Of a DNA stretch of 8,961 nucleotides, positions 1 through 6,244 are shown one piece after another. The position numbers and the translations under genes are program-made. Each line of letters opens with the position of its first letter. Position 1 is the stretch's first letter. Source of the DNA: Spirochaetia bacterium (GTDB taxonomy: Bacteria; Spirochaetota; Spirochaetia; Treponematales; Breznakiellaceae); contig BOAV01000098.1 in NCBI GenBank assembly GCA_026002045.1, forward strand, positions 1 through 8,961, given 5' to 3'. Under the pieces are notes generated by a model that saw nothing but the letters and a program-made list of their open reading frames with translations, made no database searches and had not been told where the DNA came from.

Positions 1-60
1 AGCGGCGACACGATGCGTATCGAAACACTTGGCGGCACATTCAAGGGTAAAAAGTGGTGA
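1..60 (+). CDS. 3' end of an unrecognised gene (partial)
   Basis: The window opens inside an open frame of 19 sense codons ending in TGA; the protein tail reads SGDTMRIETLGGTFKGKKW. The tail is basic and glycine-containing, with no motif I recognise, so I assign no function. Its reality rests on an open frame from base 1, a plausible amino acid composition, and a GC-rich hairpin about 60 bp downstream that could end its transcript. It converges on the decayed minus-strand gene at 180-814. An open reading frame in another phase (29-457) overlaps its end but has no family resemblance. Confidence 0.5.
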   Translation, partial: SGDTMRIETLGGTFKGKKW

Positions 61-120
61 CTCAGGAAAAGGGCGCAGAAGGAAGGAAGATTTAACCACG
101 TTTCCCTATAACCAGCTCAG

Positions 121-170
121 CCCCCCTACCGCCGTGTCTGTGCCCGTGGGACGGCACGGTTGCAGGGGGG
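121..170. terminator. GC-rich hairpin between convergent genes
   Basis: CCCCCCT at 121-127 pairs perfectly with AGGGGGG at 164-170, and CCGTG at 132-136 with CACGG at 155-159. An alternative inner pairing is GTGCC (140-144) with GGCAC (153-157). It lies between the end of the plus-strand gene at 60 and the end of the decayed minus-strand gene at 180, where a bidirectional terminator would be expected. There is no U-tract directly after the stem; the nearest T-rich stretch on the plus strand is around 187-199. It could instead be a structured RNA or an mRNA-stabilising hairpin. Confidence 0.35.
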
Positions 171-179
171 AGGCAAAGG

Positions 180-317
180 CTAGAGCTTTTCGATTTTTTC
201 AGGGGAAAGACCGGTATATGCGGCTATTTTCTTCGTCCAATACCCCTGCCCCGGCGCTCCGTATTGAGGTCATTGCTGATCTGGGCTTGACTTTTCGCCG
301 GAGGCGGGGAATAATCA
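180..317 (-). pseudogene. Decayed C-terminal tail ending in a nuclease-like helix motif
   Basis: On the minus strand the frame of the upstream BECR-like fragment continues past its TGA at 315-317. It has 14 codons, a second TGA at 270-272, then 29 codons ending in TAG at 180-182. The last open piece ends TKKIAAYTGLSPEKIEKL. That closely resembles the C-terminal helix of Rpn/PD-(D/E)XK proteins; the intact Rpn protein in this window ends STGFTVDQIKNL. The middle piece is proline- and serine-rich like a linker. Either one gene acquired two TGA codons, or a separate rpn remnant is fused by chance in the same frame. I see no start codon or ribosome binding site here. Confidence 0.45.
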
Positions 318-814
318 AGGTGTATGGAAGCTTTCAGCGCGAGGGACACCCTCTTTATCCATACGCGCCGGGCTGCCCCTGTTGTCCTTCAAATAGACGA
401 TGGAGTCAGCCTTTTTTATTTTCTTCTCAACTTCTTTTCGGCGGCGTTTGTAGTTAGTTACGATAAATCTTCCATTTTCTTTGTCCTTTTCAACCGAAAT
501 AAAGGTGGATATGCCATCTTCACTGATAAAAGACTTAATATAGATATCATCATCCCCTTCTTTAATAACTACGATAGGGTCTGTCAATGTTTGATATGCG
601 GCGCCTATATATGACTGTCTTGCCCCCTTGTCCTTACGCCCCAATTTTGCAAACTGATCTGTCCCCATTTTTACTATCTGACAGGTGTTTTAACCTCGCC
701 CTGGGGGAATAGTCTATTGTATTCCCCTTGGGAGTATTCAACATTCATCATCGGGACCGCCATTGTTTCAAGTTTTTCCCTGATTTCTTCCCATTTTTTT
801 TGACGCGTTTCCAT
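315..814 (-). pseudogene. Frameshifted BECR/PBECR3-like nuclease module
   Basis: Two minus-strand frames join to give one recognisable protein. The first runs from ATG at 814 to TAG at 674-676 (46 residues, containing EYNRLFPQGEVKTPV). The second is open from 689 to TGA at 315-317 (containing VKMGTDQFAKLGRKDKG, then YQTLTDPIVVIKEGDDD and KKIKKADSIVYLKD). Restoring one base near 676-680 makes them continuous. From family knowledge, the order 'LFPxGEVKTP, GTDQFAKL, QTLTDPxVVI, IKSF, KKIKKA' matches the C-terminal nuclease-like module (BECR fold, PBECR3 type) of large polyvalent proteins carried by mobile elements in treponemes. I cannot see catalytic residues with certainty. Upstream lies a leader block like that of the rpn gene. 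It is probably a non-functional remnant, although the ATG at 668 could still express the second segment. Confidence 0.6.
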
Positions 815-818
815 GCCC

Positions 819-880
819 TATATAGGGCGCTCGCATGGGTGACGGATCAATGAGGGAGAGAATTTGAGCCAAAAACGGCC
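819..880 (-). repeat. Leader block copy A (upstream of BECR fragment)
   Basis: This block matches 1900-1963. TATATAGG at 819-826 corresponds to 1900-1907, GGATC occurs in both, and 859-880 (AGAATTTGAGC, then AAAAA and GGCC) matches 1942-1963 at 20 of 22 bases. Read on the minus strand, each copy runs from GGCC and a T5 tract through GCTCAAATTCT and GATCC to an A/T-rich TATATA just before an ATG. It therefore combines the tail of a terminator with a probable promoter/leader for the next gene. The copies are similar in length (62 and 64 bp), with a diverged middle. Confidence 0.6.
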
Positions 881-897
881 TCCGGGGCCTGTTTTGG
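869..897. terminator. Palindromic terminator downstream of the rpn gene
   Basis: CCAAAA (869-874) pairs with TTTTGG (892-897) and GGCC (877-880) with GGCC (885-888), with a 2x2 mismatch between and a CCGGA-type loop. On the minus strand the stem is preceded by AAAAC and followed by GTTTTTGG, the form of an intrinsic terminator. It lies about 80 bp after the rpn stop codon and before the BECR fragment. The symmetry would let it work on both strands. Confidence 0.55.
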
Positions 898-929
898 ATG
901 GCTCATCTCAAAAGGGCCGCTTCAACTGA

Positions 930-965
930 AATAAAACTTCACTCGCCATCTCTATGCCCTCCTCA
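930..965 (-). repeat. 36-bp scrap of an rpn gene carrying its internal start site
   Basis: Bases 930-965 match 1224-1259 inside the rpn gene at 35 of 36 positions. On the minus strand they encode EEGIEMASEVL, after which the frame diverges and stops at 908-910. The piece keeps the GAGGAGG ribosome binding site and the ATG (947-949) that form the proposed intragenic start of the intact gene. Here they open a mini-ORF of only 13 residues. It is best read as the remnant of a truncated rpn paralogue or a local copy event. Confidence 0.75.
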
Positions 966-976
966 TGATCCAATAG

Positions 977-1243
977 CTACAGATTTTTGATTTGATCCAC
1001 CGTAAAGCCGGTGCTATTGGAAATTATCTCCGGGGAAACTCCCTGGGTTTTAAGGCTTCGGGCCGCTTGTTCCAAACTTTCCGTCCTACCCTCCTGCAAG
1101 CCCTCGGCTTTGCCTTCCGTCCTGCCTTCCCGTTTGGCGTCTACTAACAGGCTTTGCATGTCCAAAGCGTTCTTGTATTCGTGATCCAGTATGGCCCGTT
1201 CAACTTCATCCCGGCTCACCGTTAATAAAACTTCACTCGCCAT
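977..1243 (-). CDS. Possible intragenic RpnS-like small protein (88 aa)
   Basis: Within the rpn frame, ATG at 1241-1243 (M215 of the full protein) is preceded by GAGGAGGG and a 7-base spacer, a near-perfect ribosome binding site. Translation from it would give 88 residues: MASEVLLTVSRDE..., a helical segment, the EG-repeat region and the STGFTVDQIKNL tail. It would contain none of the nuclease motifs. Enteric rpn genes are known to make C-terminal small proteins (RpnS) from internal starts, containing the variable repeats and blocking the full-length toxic nuclease. This site fits that arrangement in position, frame and content. That it is actually used is inference. The GAG-GAG codons also encode ordinary glutamates, so the match could be partly coincidental. 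Confidence 0.5.
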   Translation of the reverse strand: MASEVLLTVSRDEVERAILDHEYKNALDMQSLLVDAKREGRTEGKAEGLQEGRTESLEQAARSLKTQGVSPEIISNSTGFTVDQIKNL

Positions 1244-1885
1244 TTCTATGCCCTCCTCACATGCCACTATTTCGTTAACCAGATCCCGTCTTTTACTTTC
1301 CGTAACGTACCGGAAAAAAACCGACCAACGTTCCGCACTGCTCATTTCCTCAGCCGGTCTTGACGCGATCTGCTCTGCTTTCGATAATTCTACCGTTATT
1401 ATAGTGGTCTTCCCCCCTAACGGCAAGTTATGCTCCTTGTCGTAATACTCAAACCGGTGGACCAGCGCTTCGTCATTCTTGAACAGGGGTTTATCCAGCA
1501 GGGATATCTGGTAGGTACTCTGTAAATCCTTATAGCTTTTGTCGAGCCCCTTGATCTCCTGGGTGGTAAAGAGTTTGCACACATGGAACTCAAGGCGTAA
1601 TGCTTCATAGATGCCGGGGTTGGTGGTCATCTCCACATTTCCCAGCTGGCCGTTGTTAAACTTTACCGCGATGTCGAAGCGGATCTGCCGGTCCCGCAGG
1701 CTGTGAGGCGGCGGTTCGTTTGCGGTGACGGTTAGCAGTTCCACCGGCTGTCCGATATAGGCTGAAAGCATCCACCGCAAAGCGCCGCGGGAGGGCCCGG
1801 TATCCCGGGTAAAGACTGATTTGAAGACATTGTCCCGGCAGGGATTGATAATGTCGTCATCGTAGGAAAACTTGATTTTACTCAT
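977..1885 (-). CDS. Rpn family PD-(D/E)XK nuclease (transposase_31/YhgA-like)
   Basis: This 302-residue protein has the Rpn layout. An N-terminal 'D-x-x-FKSVF' segment lies at residues 18-25. A PD-(D/E)XK core follows, with D71 in RFDIAVK and E85 in GNVEMT. Then come the helical YQISLLD region around 125-131, a helical domain, and a C-terminal EG-rich stretch (about 252-268, EGRTEGKAEGLQEGRTE) ending STGFTVDQIKNL. In enteric bacteria Rpn proteins are metal-dependent DNA endonucleases that promote RecA-independent recombination and act in phage defence. The usual E-x-Q/E-x-K appears here as E-M-T, so activity should not be assumed. I chose ATG 1885 because GGAGG lies 5 bases before it; the ATG at 1900 (five more residues) has no such site. 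An internal start lies at 1243. A leader block precedes the gene and a terminator follows at 869-897. Confidence 0.88.
   Translation of the reverse strand: MSKIKFSYDDDIINPCRDNVFKSVFTRDTGPSRGALRWMLSAYIGQPVELLTVTANEPPPHSLRDRQIRFDIAVKFNNGQLGNVEMTTNPGIYEALRLEFHVCKLFTTQEIKGLDKSYKDLQSTYQISLLDKPLFKNDEALVHRFEYYDKEHNLPLGGKTTIITVELSKAEQIASRPAEEMSSAERWSVFFRYVTESKRRDLVNEIVACEEGIEMASEVLLTVSRDEVERAILDHEYKNALDMQSLLVDAKREGRTEGKAEGLQEGRTESLEQAARSLKTQGVSPEIISNSTGFTVDQIKNL
1243..1256 (-). promoter_or_regulatory. Strong internal ribosome binding site in rpn
   Basis: On the minus strand GAGGAGGG is followed by CATAGAA and then ATG, so AGGAGG sits at optimal spacing before an in-frame methionine codon deep inside the coding region. 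It is at least as close to the consensus as the site before the chosen start of the whole gene (GGAGG, spacing 5). The same motif and ATG recur in the 36-bp scrap at 930-965. Confidence 0.6.
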
Positions 1886-1899
1886 ATATGCCTCCGCCA

Positions 1900-1963
1900 T
1901 ATATAGGACATTGACCGGCGGTTTTGGATCGAAAAAAGGAAAGAATTTGAGCGAAAAATGGCC
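1900..1963 (-). repeat. Leader block copy B (upstream of rpn)
   Basis: This is the second copy of the block at 819-880, with 20 of 22 identical bases in the core at 1942-1963 and a shared TATATAGG at 1900-1907. On the minus strand it starts at the T5 tract that follows the coiled-coil gene's terminator hairpin and ends in the A/T-rich stretch just before the rpn start. It is probably the promoter/leader of the rpn gene; I see no convincing -35 and -10 pair. Its sharing with the BECR fragment suggests the two genes were exchanged or duplicated together with their upstream region. Confidence 0.55.
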
Positions 1964-1978
1964 CCTGCAAGGGCGGGA
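1953..1978 (-). terminator. Terminator-like hairpin after the coiled-coil gene
   Basis: Eight bases after the TAA of the coiled-coil gene, the minus strand has GCCC (1974-1971), a short loop, GGGC (1964-1961) and then a T5 tract (1958-1954). The stem is short, so efficiency is uncertain, but position and order are those of an intrinsic terminator. The T-tract is shared with leader block B. Confidence 0.5.
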
Positions 1979-1981
1979 AAA

Positions 1982-4900
1982 TTAGTCCCTTGGGCTGATT
2001 TCCAGGACCAGTTCCACTTCGCCTATTGAAATCTTGAGGGAATTGGCGATTTCCTTCGCGGTCCAGCCCTGGCGGGCCAGGGAGATGATGTTTTCCCGCT
2101 GGCTCAGGGTTGGCGCCCCTTTCTGGGGGGCCGGTTTGCCGCTCTCGCCTTTAAGGATGTCGCCTACAAGCTTGACCTGGTTCTGGGTCTGTTTGTTGAG
2201 TTCATTAAGCCGGGTTTCGGTCTGGGCCACCCATTCACGGGCAACATTCATGGCCTGGATGCGTTTTTCGATATCCGCAAGGGTTTCGTCCAGGCCGGAA
2301 AGTTTTTCCGCGGCGGCCTGGGCCTGTTCGCTCCCGGCGGCAAGGGTTTCGATGGATATCCGGATGCTGTCCAACTCACCGCCCATCCGTTCCAGGTCTT
2401 CCTTTACCCTATTGACACCCTGCTCCGATTCCTGCAGGGCCTTGAAGTTGCGGTCGATGCCGTCGGTGGTGGCCTGTAATGCCTGATTTTTCTTTTCCAG
2501 CCGCTGGTATTTCTCTTCGGTCCCCTTGAGGGCATCTTCCAGGCGGCGAATTTGCAGCTGTAGGGCCTGCAGGGTGTCGTCGGAGGAAGAAACCTGGGCC
2601 AATTTTTCCTCCACCGCCTGGGAGGTCCGGAGGAGGCGGTTGAAATCCGTTTCCATTACCTCGATACGGTGCTGTTCCCGGAGGAATTTGTTCATCTTGT
2701 CGTTTACATCATCACCCAGACGCTTGATCCGGCCAAATTCACCCTCCATCTGGGCGACTTCGGACTTGCGTTGATCCAGCCGGTCAATATCGCCCCGGAG
2801 GTCCTCGATGCGCCGTTCCAGTTCTGTCTTGAGTTCATTGGTTCTGTCAAACAGTTTGGTCTGGGCGGTAAATTCCTCGATATGCCGCTCCGCTTCCGCC
2901 ACGGTGGCGTCCAGATTTTTGGCTTCTTCCTCGGTGCGGGAGAAGATTTCCTGCCGGGAGGCATTGGCTTCTTCCCGGACTTTCTCCACGGCGGCCCGCA
3001 CCTGGGCGATCCGCTCAACGCTTTCGTCGACGTTCTTCCGGAAGCCGTCCAGAGTTCCTGCGATTTCGCCGTTCCGCTGTTCCACGGAAGCGGCGATTTC
3101 CTTGAGCTGCTCCTCAAACTCCCGCTGGTTCTGCTTGAGGGTTTCTGCGGAGGATATGGCGTAGCGGCCGATTTCCGCCTTGACGGCGGCATCCAGATTT
3201 TTGGCTTCCTCCTCGGTGCGGGAGAAAATTTCCTGCCGGGAGGCGTTGGCTTCTTCCCGGACCTTTTCCACGGCGGCCCGCACCTGGGCGATCCGCTCAA
3301 CGCTTTCATCAACGTTCTTCCGGAAGCTGTCCAGAATTCCTGCGGTTTCGCCCTTCCGCTGTTCCACGGAAGCGGCAATTTCCTTGAGCTGCTCCTCAAG
3401 CTCCCGCTGGTTCTGCTTGAGGGTTTCTGCGGAGGATAGGGCGTAACGGCCGATTTCCACCTTGACGGCGGCTTCGGCGGCTTCCCGGACTTCCGCCAGA
3501 TTCTGGTCCAACTGGGTGCGGAAGGCTGAGCGGGTTTCGTCAACGTTCTGCATCTCGTCCCGGATCCCCGCTTCAAAGGCGCTGGTTTCGGCCTTGAGAT
3601 GCTCAAGCTCCGCAATAAGCTTTTCGCCCTGATCGACAAGATTTTTACGGATATCCTCGTTAATGGCCTGTTCCATCTTCTGCCGGCCCGCAGAGCCCTC
3701 TTCCGCAATCTCCGCGAGCCGGGCATCCACCGATTCCTGCCATTCAACGAACCGGTGATCGATGTCATTGCTCCGTTTGGAAAGATCCGCAAAGAAATCG
3801 TCCTCAAAAACTTTAAGTTTTTCGGATACATTATCGTAGGCCTTGTTTTTAAGGCTGTCCAGTTCCTTTTCCACCCCGTCAATATCGGTTTTAAGGGCCG
3901 CGACCTGGGTGTTGAACCGGGCGGCAACCGCTTCCCGGCTGTCGGCGGACTCCCCTTCAAAGCGGGCAAAATCGGACCGGACCCGTTTTTCCGCCTCCGC
4001 CATGATGCGCTGCAATTCCTCTTCCAGCCGGGCAGTATCAACGGCCAGGGCTTCCAACTGCTTGAATTCCTCGGCCTGGGCGGCCTTGTACTCCTCAAGC
4101 CGCGCCCCGGCGCTCTCCAATACCTGCTGTTCCGCCCCGGCGATGGCGGCGTTCCATTTTTCCCGCTGAGCGGATGCGGCGGCTTCCAGGGTCTGCCGCT
4201 CTGTGGCCGCTGTGGCTTCCAGTTCCGCGACAACGCCGGTCAGGGATTCCTTCTGTGCCTTTAAAACGGCTTCCAGGGATTCCCGCTCCGCAGATGCGGC
4301 GGCTTCCAGTTCTGCAACAGCAATGGCCCATTTTTTCTGTTGGGCGGCTGCGGCGGCATCCAATTCTGCGGCGGCGTCATCCCACTTTTCCCGCTGGGCG
4401 GTCAACGCAGCGTCCAGGGATTCCCGCTGTGTATTCGCAACAGCTTCCAGTTCCGCGACAACGGCCGCCCACTTTTCACGCTGGGCGGCCTCTGCGGCGT
4501 CCAGCTCTGCAATAGCGGCGGCCCGCTTTTTCTGTTGGGCGGCTGCGGCGGCATCCAATTCTGCGGCGGCGTCACCCCACTTTTTCTGTTGAGCGGCCAA
4601 ACCGGCATCCAGGGATTCCTGCTGCATATTCACGGCGGTTTCCATTTTTGTGACAACGGCGGTCCACTTTTCACGCTGGGCAGCCTCTGCGGCGTCCAGC
4701 TCTGCAATAACGGCGGCCCGCTTTTTCTGTTGGGCGGCTGCGGCGGCATCCAATTCTGCAGCGGCGTCACCCCATTTTTCCCGTTGAGCCATCAACGCAG
4801 CGTCCAGGGATTCCTGCTGCGTATTCGCAACGGCTTCCAGTTCCGCGACAACGGACACCCACTTTTCACGCTGGGCGGCCTCTGCAGCGTCCAACTCTGC

Positions 4901-6238
4901 AATAACGGCCGCCCACTTTTTCTGCTGGGCGGACAAACCGGCATCCAGGGATTCCTGCTGCGAATTCGCGGCGGCTTCCAGTTCTGCGGTGGCATCGGCC
5001 CATTTCTGCTGCTGGGCTGCGGCGGCGGCATCGATCTCTGCGGCTGTCTTTGTCCATTTTTCCCGTTGGTCCGTCAAGGCGGCATCCAAAGATTCCGATT
5101 CTGCTTTTGCGGCGGCTTCCAGTTCTGTGGCAACACCGGCCCACTTTTCCTGCTGGGCCGCCAAAGCGGTGTCCAAAGCTTCCCGTTGGATGGCTAAGTC
5201 GGCGTCCAGGGATTCCCGCTGGGCCTGTACGGAAGTATTAACCTCCTCAACAATACCGGTCCAGGATTCCCGCTGTGACTTGGCCAGGGCGTTCAGTTCC
5301 TGGACATCCTTCTTCCATTCGTCCCGCTGGGCTTTCTGCTTTGCCTCGATTTCGCTGTTTTCGTTCTTCCATTCGTCCCGGTGGGCCTTAAGCTGATCCT
5401 GCATCTCCGTGATACGGAGCTTGGCGTTGTCCTGTACGGAGGCGAGTTTTTCTTCCACCGCGGTTTGGAGCCGCTTGACCCGTTCCTGGGCCTGTTCCTT
5501 GAGCTTTACCAGGGCGGCGTCTTCCATTTTATCCGCCCGGAGCGCCGCATTCTCCACCGCGTCCTTGAGGGTCTTGTCCACCAGAGCCATATCCCGCTCA
5601 AGGTTCGCCGCCCGCTCCTGCTCGATCCTGTTCACCGCTTCCCGGTGATCTTCTACCTGGCGTTCGATGGTTTCCGCATGAACCTCAAGATCCGAAAGGG
5701 TGGATTTTACCGCGGCGACAAGGGATTCGGAGGTTTCTTCCAGGGCGGCGCCGTTTTCCCGTTCAAAGCGGAGTTCAATTTCCCCCAGATCCTTTTCCAG
5801 GGAAAGGAGACGGTTTTTGGCCTCGTTTACCAGCTTGACGGAATTTTCCACAAAGGAAGATTCTTCCCGGATGCGGCCCATGTTTTCCTGGACCCGGGCG
5901 GTCATTTTTATCAGTTCTTCCAGGGATTTGTCATAGGCGTTTATACGCTCGCCAATTGCGGCCATCGCCACGGCCTTATCCGTCAGTTCCTGATCGGTGA
6001 TCTGGAGATGCTTCATCAATTCCCGGGCGGCTTTTTGCTCCACCTCCAGATCAAGGCCATAATTGCGAACATCAACGGCTTTCTGGTCCGCAAAGGCCGC
6101 AAGATCATCCTTGAGCTTGTCCGCGTATTTGCGTACACTGCCGATTTTGCGGTTGGTCCGGTCAAGCTGCCGGAACATAATCATGGCCAGGGCGACAATG
6201 CCGAGGGTTATCAGATTTCCTGCCGTAAATAAGCCCAT
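1982..6238 (-). CDS. SpiroCoCo-type membrane-anchored giant coiled-coil protein
   Basis: This 1418-residue protein has one N-terminal hydrophobic segment (residues about 4-22, LFTAGNLITLGIVALAMIMF) followed by a basic stretch. After that it is almost wholly coiled coil, rich in Ala, Glu, Gln and Lys. Residues about 339-690 are built from 11- and 18-residue modules, and residues 922-1109 are a near-perfect 94-residue tandem duplication. The last 40 or so residues (SQRENIISLARQGWTAKEIANSLK...) look like a helix-turn-helix, similar to C-terminal domains of other anchored coiled-coil proteins. The architecture matches what treponeme annotations call SpiroCoCo. Its function is unknown to me; a structural or tethering role at the inner membrane is inference. 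ATG 6238 follows the HAD gene's stop by 6 bp, with AGGGG overlapping that stop as ribosome binding site, so the two are very likely co-transcribed and translationally linked. Confidence 0.88.
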   Translation of the reverse strand: MGLFTAGNLITLGIVALAMIMFRQLDRTNRKIGSVRKYADKLKDDLAAFADQKAVDVRNYGLDLEVEQKAARELMKHLQITDQELTDKAVAMAAIGERINAYDKSLEELIKMTARVQENMGRIREESSFVENSVKLVNEAKNRLLSLEKDLGEIELRFERENGAALEETSESLVAAVKSTLSDLEVHAETIERQVEDHREAVNRIEQERAANLERDMALVDKTLKDAVENAALRADKMEDAALVKLKEQAQERVKRLQTAVEEKLASVQDNAKLRITEMQDQLKAHRDEWKNENSEIEAKQKAQRDEWKKDVQELNALAKSQRESWTGIVEEVNTSVQAQRESLDADLAIQREALDTALAAQQEKWAGVATELEAAAKAESESLDAALTDQREKWTKTAAEIDAAAAAQQQKWADATAELEAAANSQQESLDAGLSAQQKKWAAVIAELDAAEAAQREKWVSVVAELEAVANTQQESLDAALMAQREKWGDAAAELDAAAAAQQKKRAAVIAELDAAEAAQREKWTAVVTKMETAVNMQQESLDAGLAAQQKKWGDAAAELDAAAAAQQKKRAAAIAELDAAEAAQREKWAAVVAELEAVANTQRESLDAALTAQREKWDDAAAELDAAAAAQQKKWAIAVAELEAAASAERESLEAVLKAQKESLTGVVAELEATAATERQTLEAAASAQREKWNAAIAGAEQQVLESAGARLEEYKAAQAEEFKQLEALAVDTARLEEELQRIMAEAEKRVRSDFARFEGESADSREAVAARFNTQVAALKTDIDGVEKELDSLKNKAYDNVSEKLKVFEDDFFADLSKRSNDIDHRFVEWQESVDARLAEIAEEGSAGRQKMEQAINEDIRKNLVDQGEKLIAELEHLKAETSAFEAGIRDEMQNVDETRSAFRTQLDQNLAEVREAAEAAVKVEIGRYALSSAETLKQNQRELEEQLKEIAASVEQRKGETAGILDSFRKNVDESVERIAQVRAAVEKVREEANASRQEIFSRTEEEAKNLDAAVKAEIGRYAISSAETLKQNQREFEEQLKEIAASVEQRNGEIAGTLDGFRKNVDESVERIAQVRAAVEKVREEANASRQEIFSRTEEEAKNLDATVAEAERHIEEFTAQTKLFDRTNELKTELERRIEDLRGDIDRLDQRKSEVAQMEGEFGRIKRLGDDVNDKMNKFLREQHRIEVMETDFNRLLRTSQAVEEKLAQVSSSDDTLQALQLQIRRLEDALKGTEEKYQRLEKKNQALQATTDGIDRNFKALQESEQGVNRVKEDLERMGGELDSIRISIETLAAGSEQAQAAAEKLSGLDETLADIEKRIQAMNVAREWVAQTETRLNELNKQTQNQVKLVGDILKGESGKPAPQKGAPTLSQRENIISLARQGWTAKEIANSLKISIGEVELVLEISPRD
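2911..3474 (-). repeat. 282-bp tandem duplication within the coiled-coil gene
   Basis: Positions 2911-3192 and 3193-3474 are two adjacent copies with an exact 282-bp offset and scattered, mostly synonymous or conservative differences. They encode two 94-residue units (protein residues about 922-1015 and 1016-1109), each running from EIGRYALSSAETLKQNQREL-like to EEEAKNLDA-like sequence. The frame is kept, so the coiled coil is lengthened without disruption. The high DNA similarity points to recent duplication or ongoing gene conversion. Confidence 0.9.
4165..5225 (-). repeat. Hendecad/18-residue coiled-coil repeat array with 195-bp super-repeat
   Basis: The protein here alternates 11-residue modules (for example AQRESLDADLA, TQQESLDAALM) and 18-residue modules (for example AQREKWVSVVAELEAVAN, AQQKKRAAVIAELDAAEA). 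An order of 18+11+18+18 repeats every 65 residues. At DNA level CGGCGGCATC starts at 4351, 4546 and 4741, an exact 195-bp spacing. Since 18 is 7 plus 11, the pattern fits a hendecad-rich coiled coil with near-straight or right-handed supercoil. Tryptophan or arginine recurs at a fixed place in the 18-residue modules. Such arrays commonly change copy number between strains. Confidence 0.88.
5261..5327 (-). repeat. Source copy of a 67-bp segment also present at 8771-8837
   Basis: This part of the coiled-coil gene (protein residues 304-326, RDEWKKDVQELNALAKSQRE...) recurs as an inverted copy at 8771-8837 with one mismatch (5285 versus 8813). Here it is read in its natural coiled-coil frame and matches the style of neighbouring sequence (AHRDEWKNE, AQRDEWKKD), so this is the more likely source. 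Confidence 0.9.
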
Positions 6239-6244
6239 TTACCC

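Noticed and set aside
270..317. TGA recoding (selenocysteine or Trp) in the 180-814 region
   Set aside because: A separate frameshift in the same fragment points to decay, no downstream SECIS-like hairpin is evident, and other genes here use TGG for Trp and at least one ends normally at TGA.
29..457. 142-codon plus-strand open frame
   Set aside because: It overlaps the end of the partial gene, a GC-rich hairpin and the decayed minus-strand BECR gene, with no family-like sequence; it looks like chance.
2704..4233. 509-codon open frame on the minus strand in another phase of the coiled-coil gene
   Set aside because: It is a shadow of the repetitive, codon-biased coiled-coil gene. Its product is rich in Pro, Arg, Ser and Lys, has no domain, and lies wholly inside the real gene.
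4165..5225. CRISPR-like regular repeats
   Set aside because: The 195-bp periodicity is coding and in frame, with no unique spacers of constant length between short identical repeats.
4340..6232. Long plus-strand open frames (4340-5197, 5381-6232, and 3599-4264 nearby) antisense to the coiled-coil gene
   Set aside because: Their repeats mirror the repeats of the minus-strand gene and they have no ribosome binding sites or recognisable domains.
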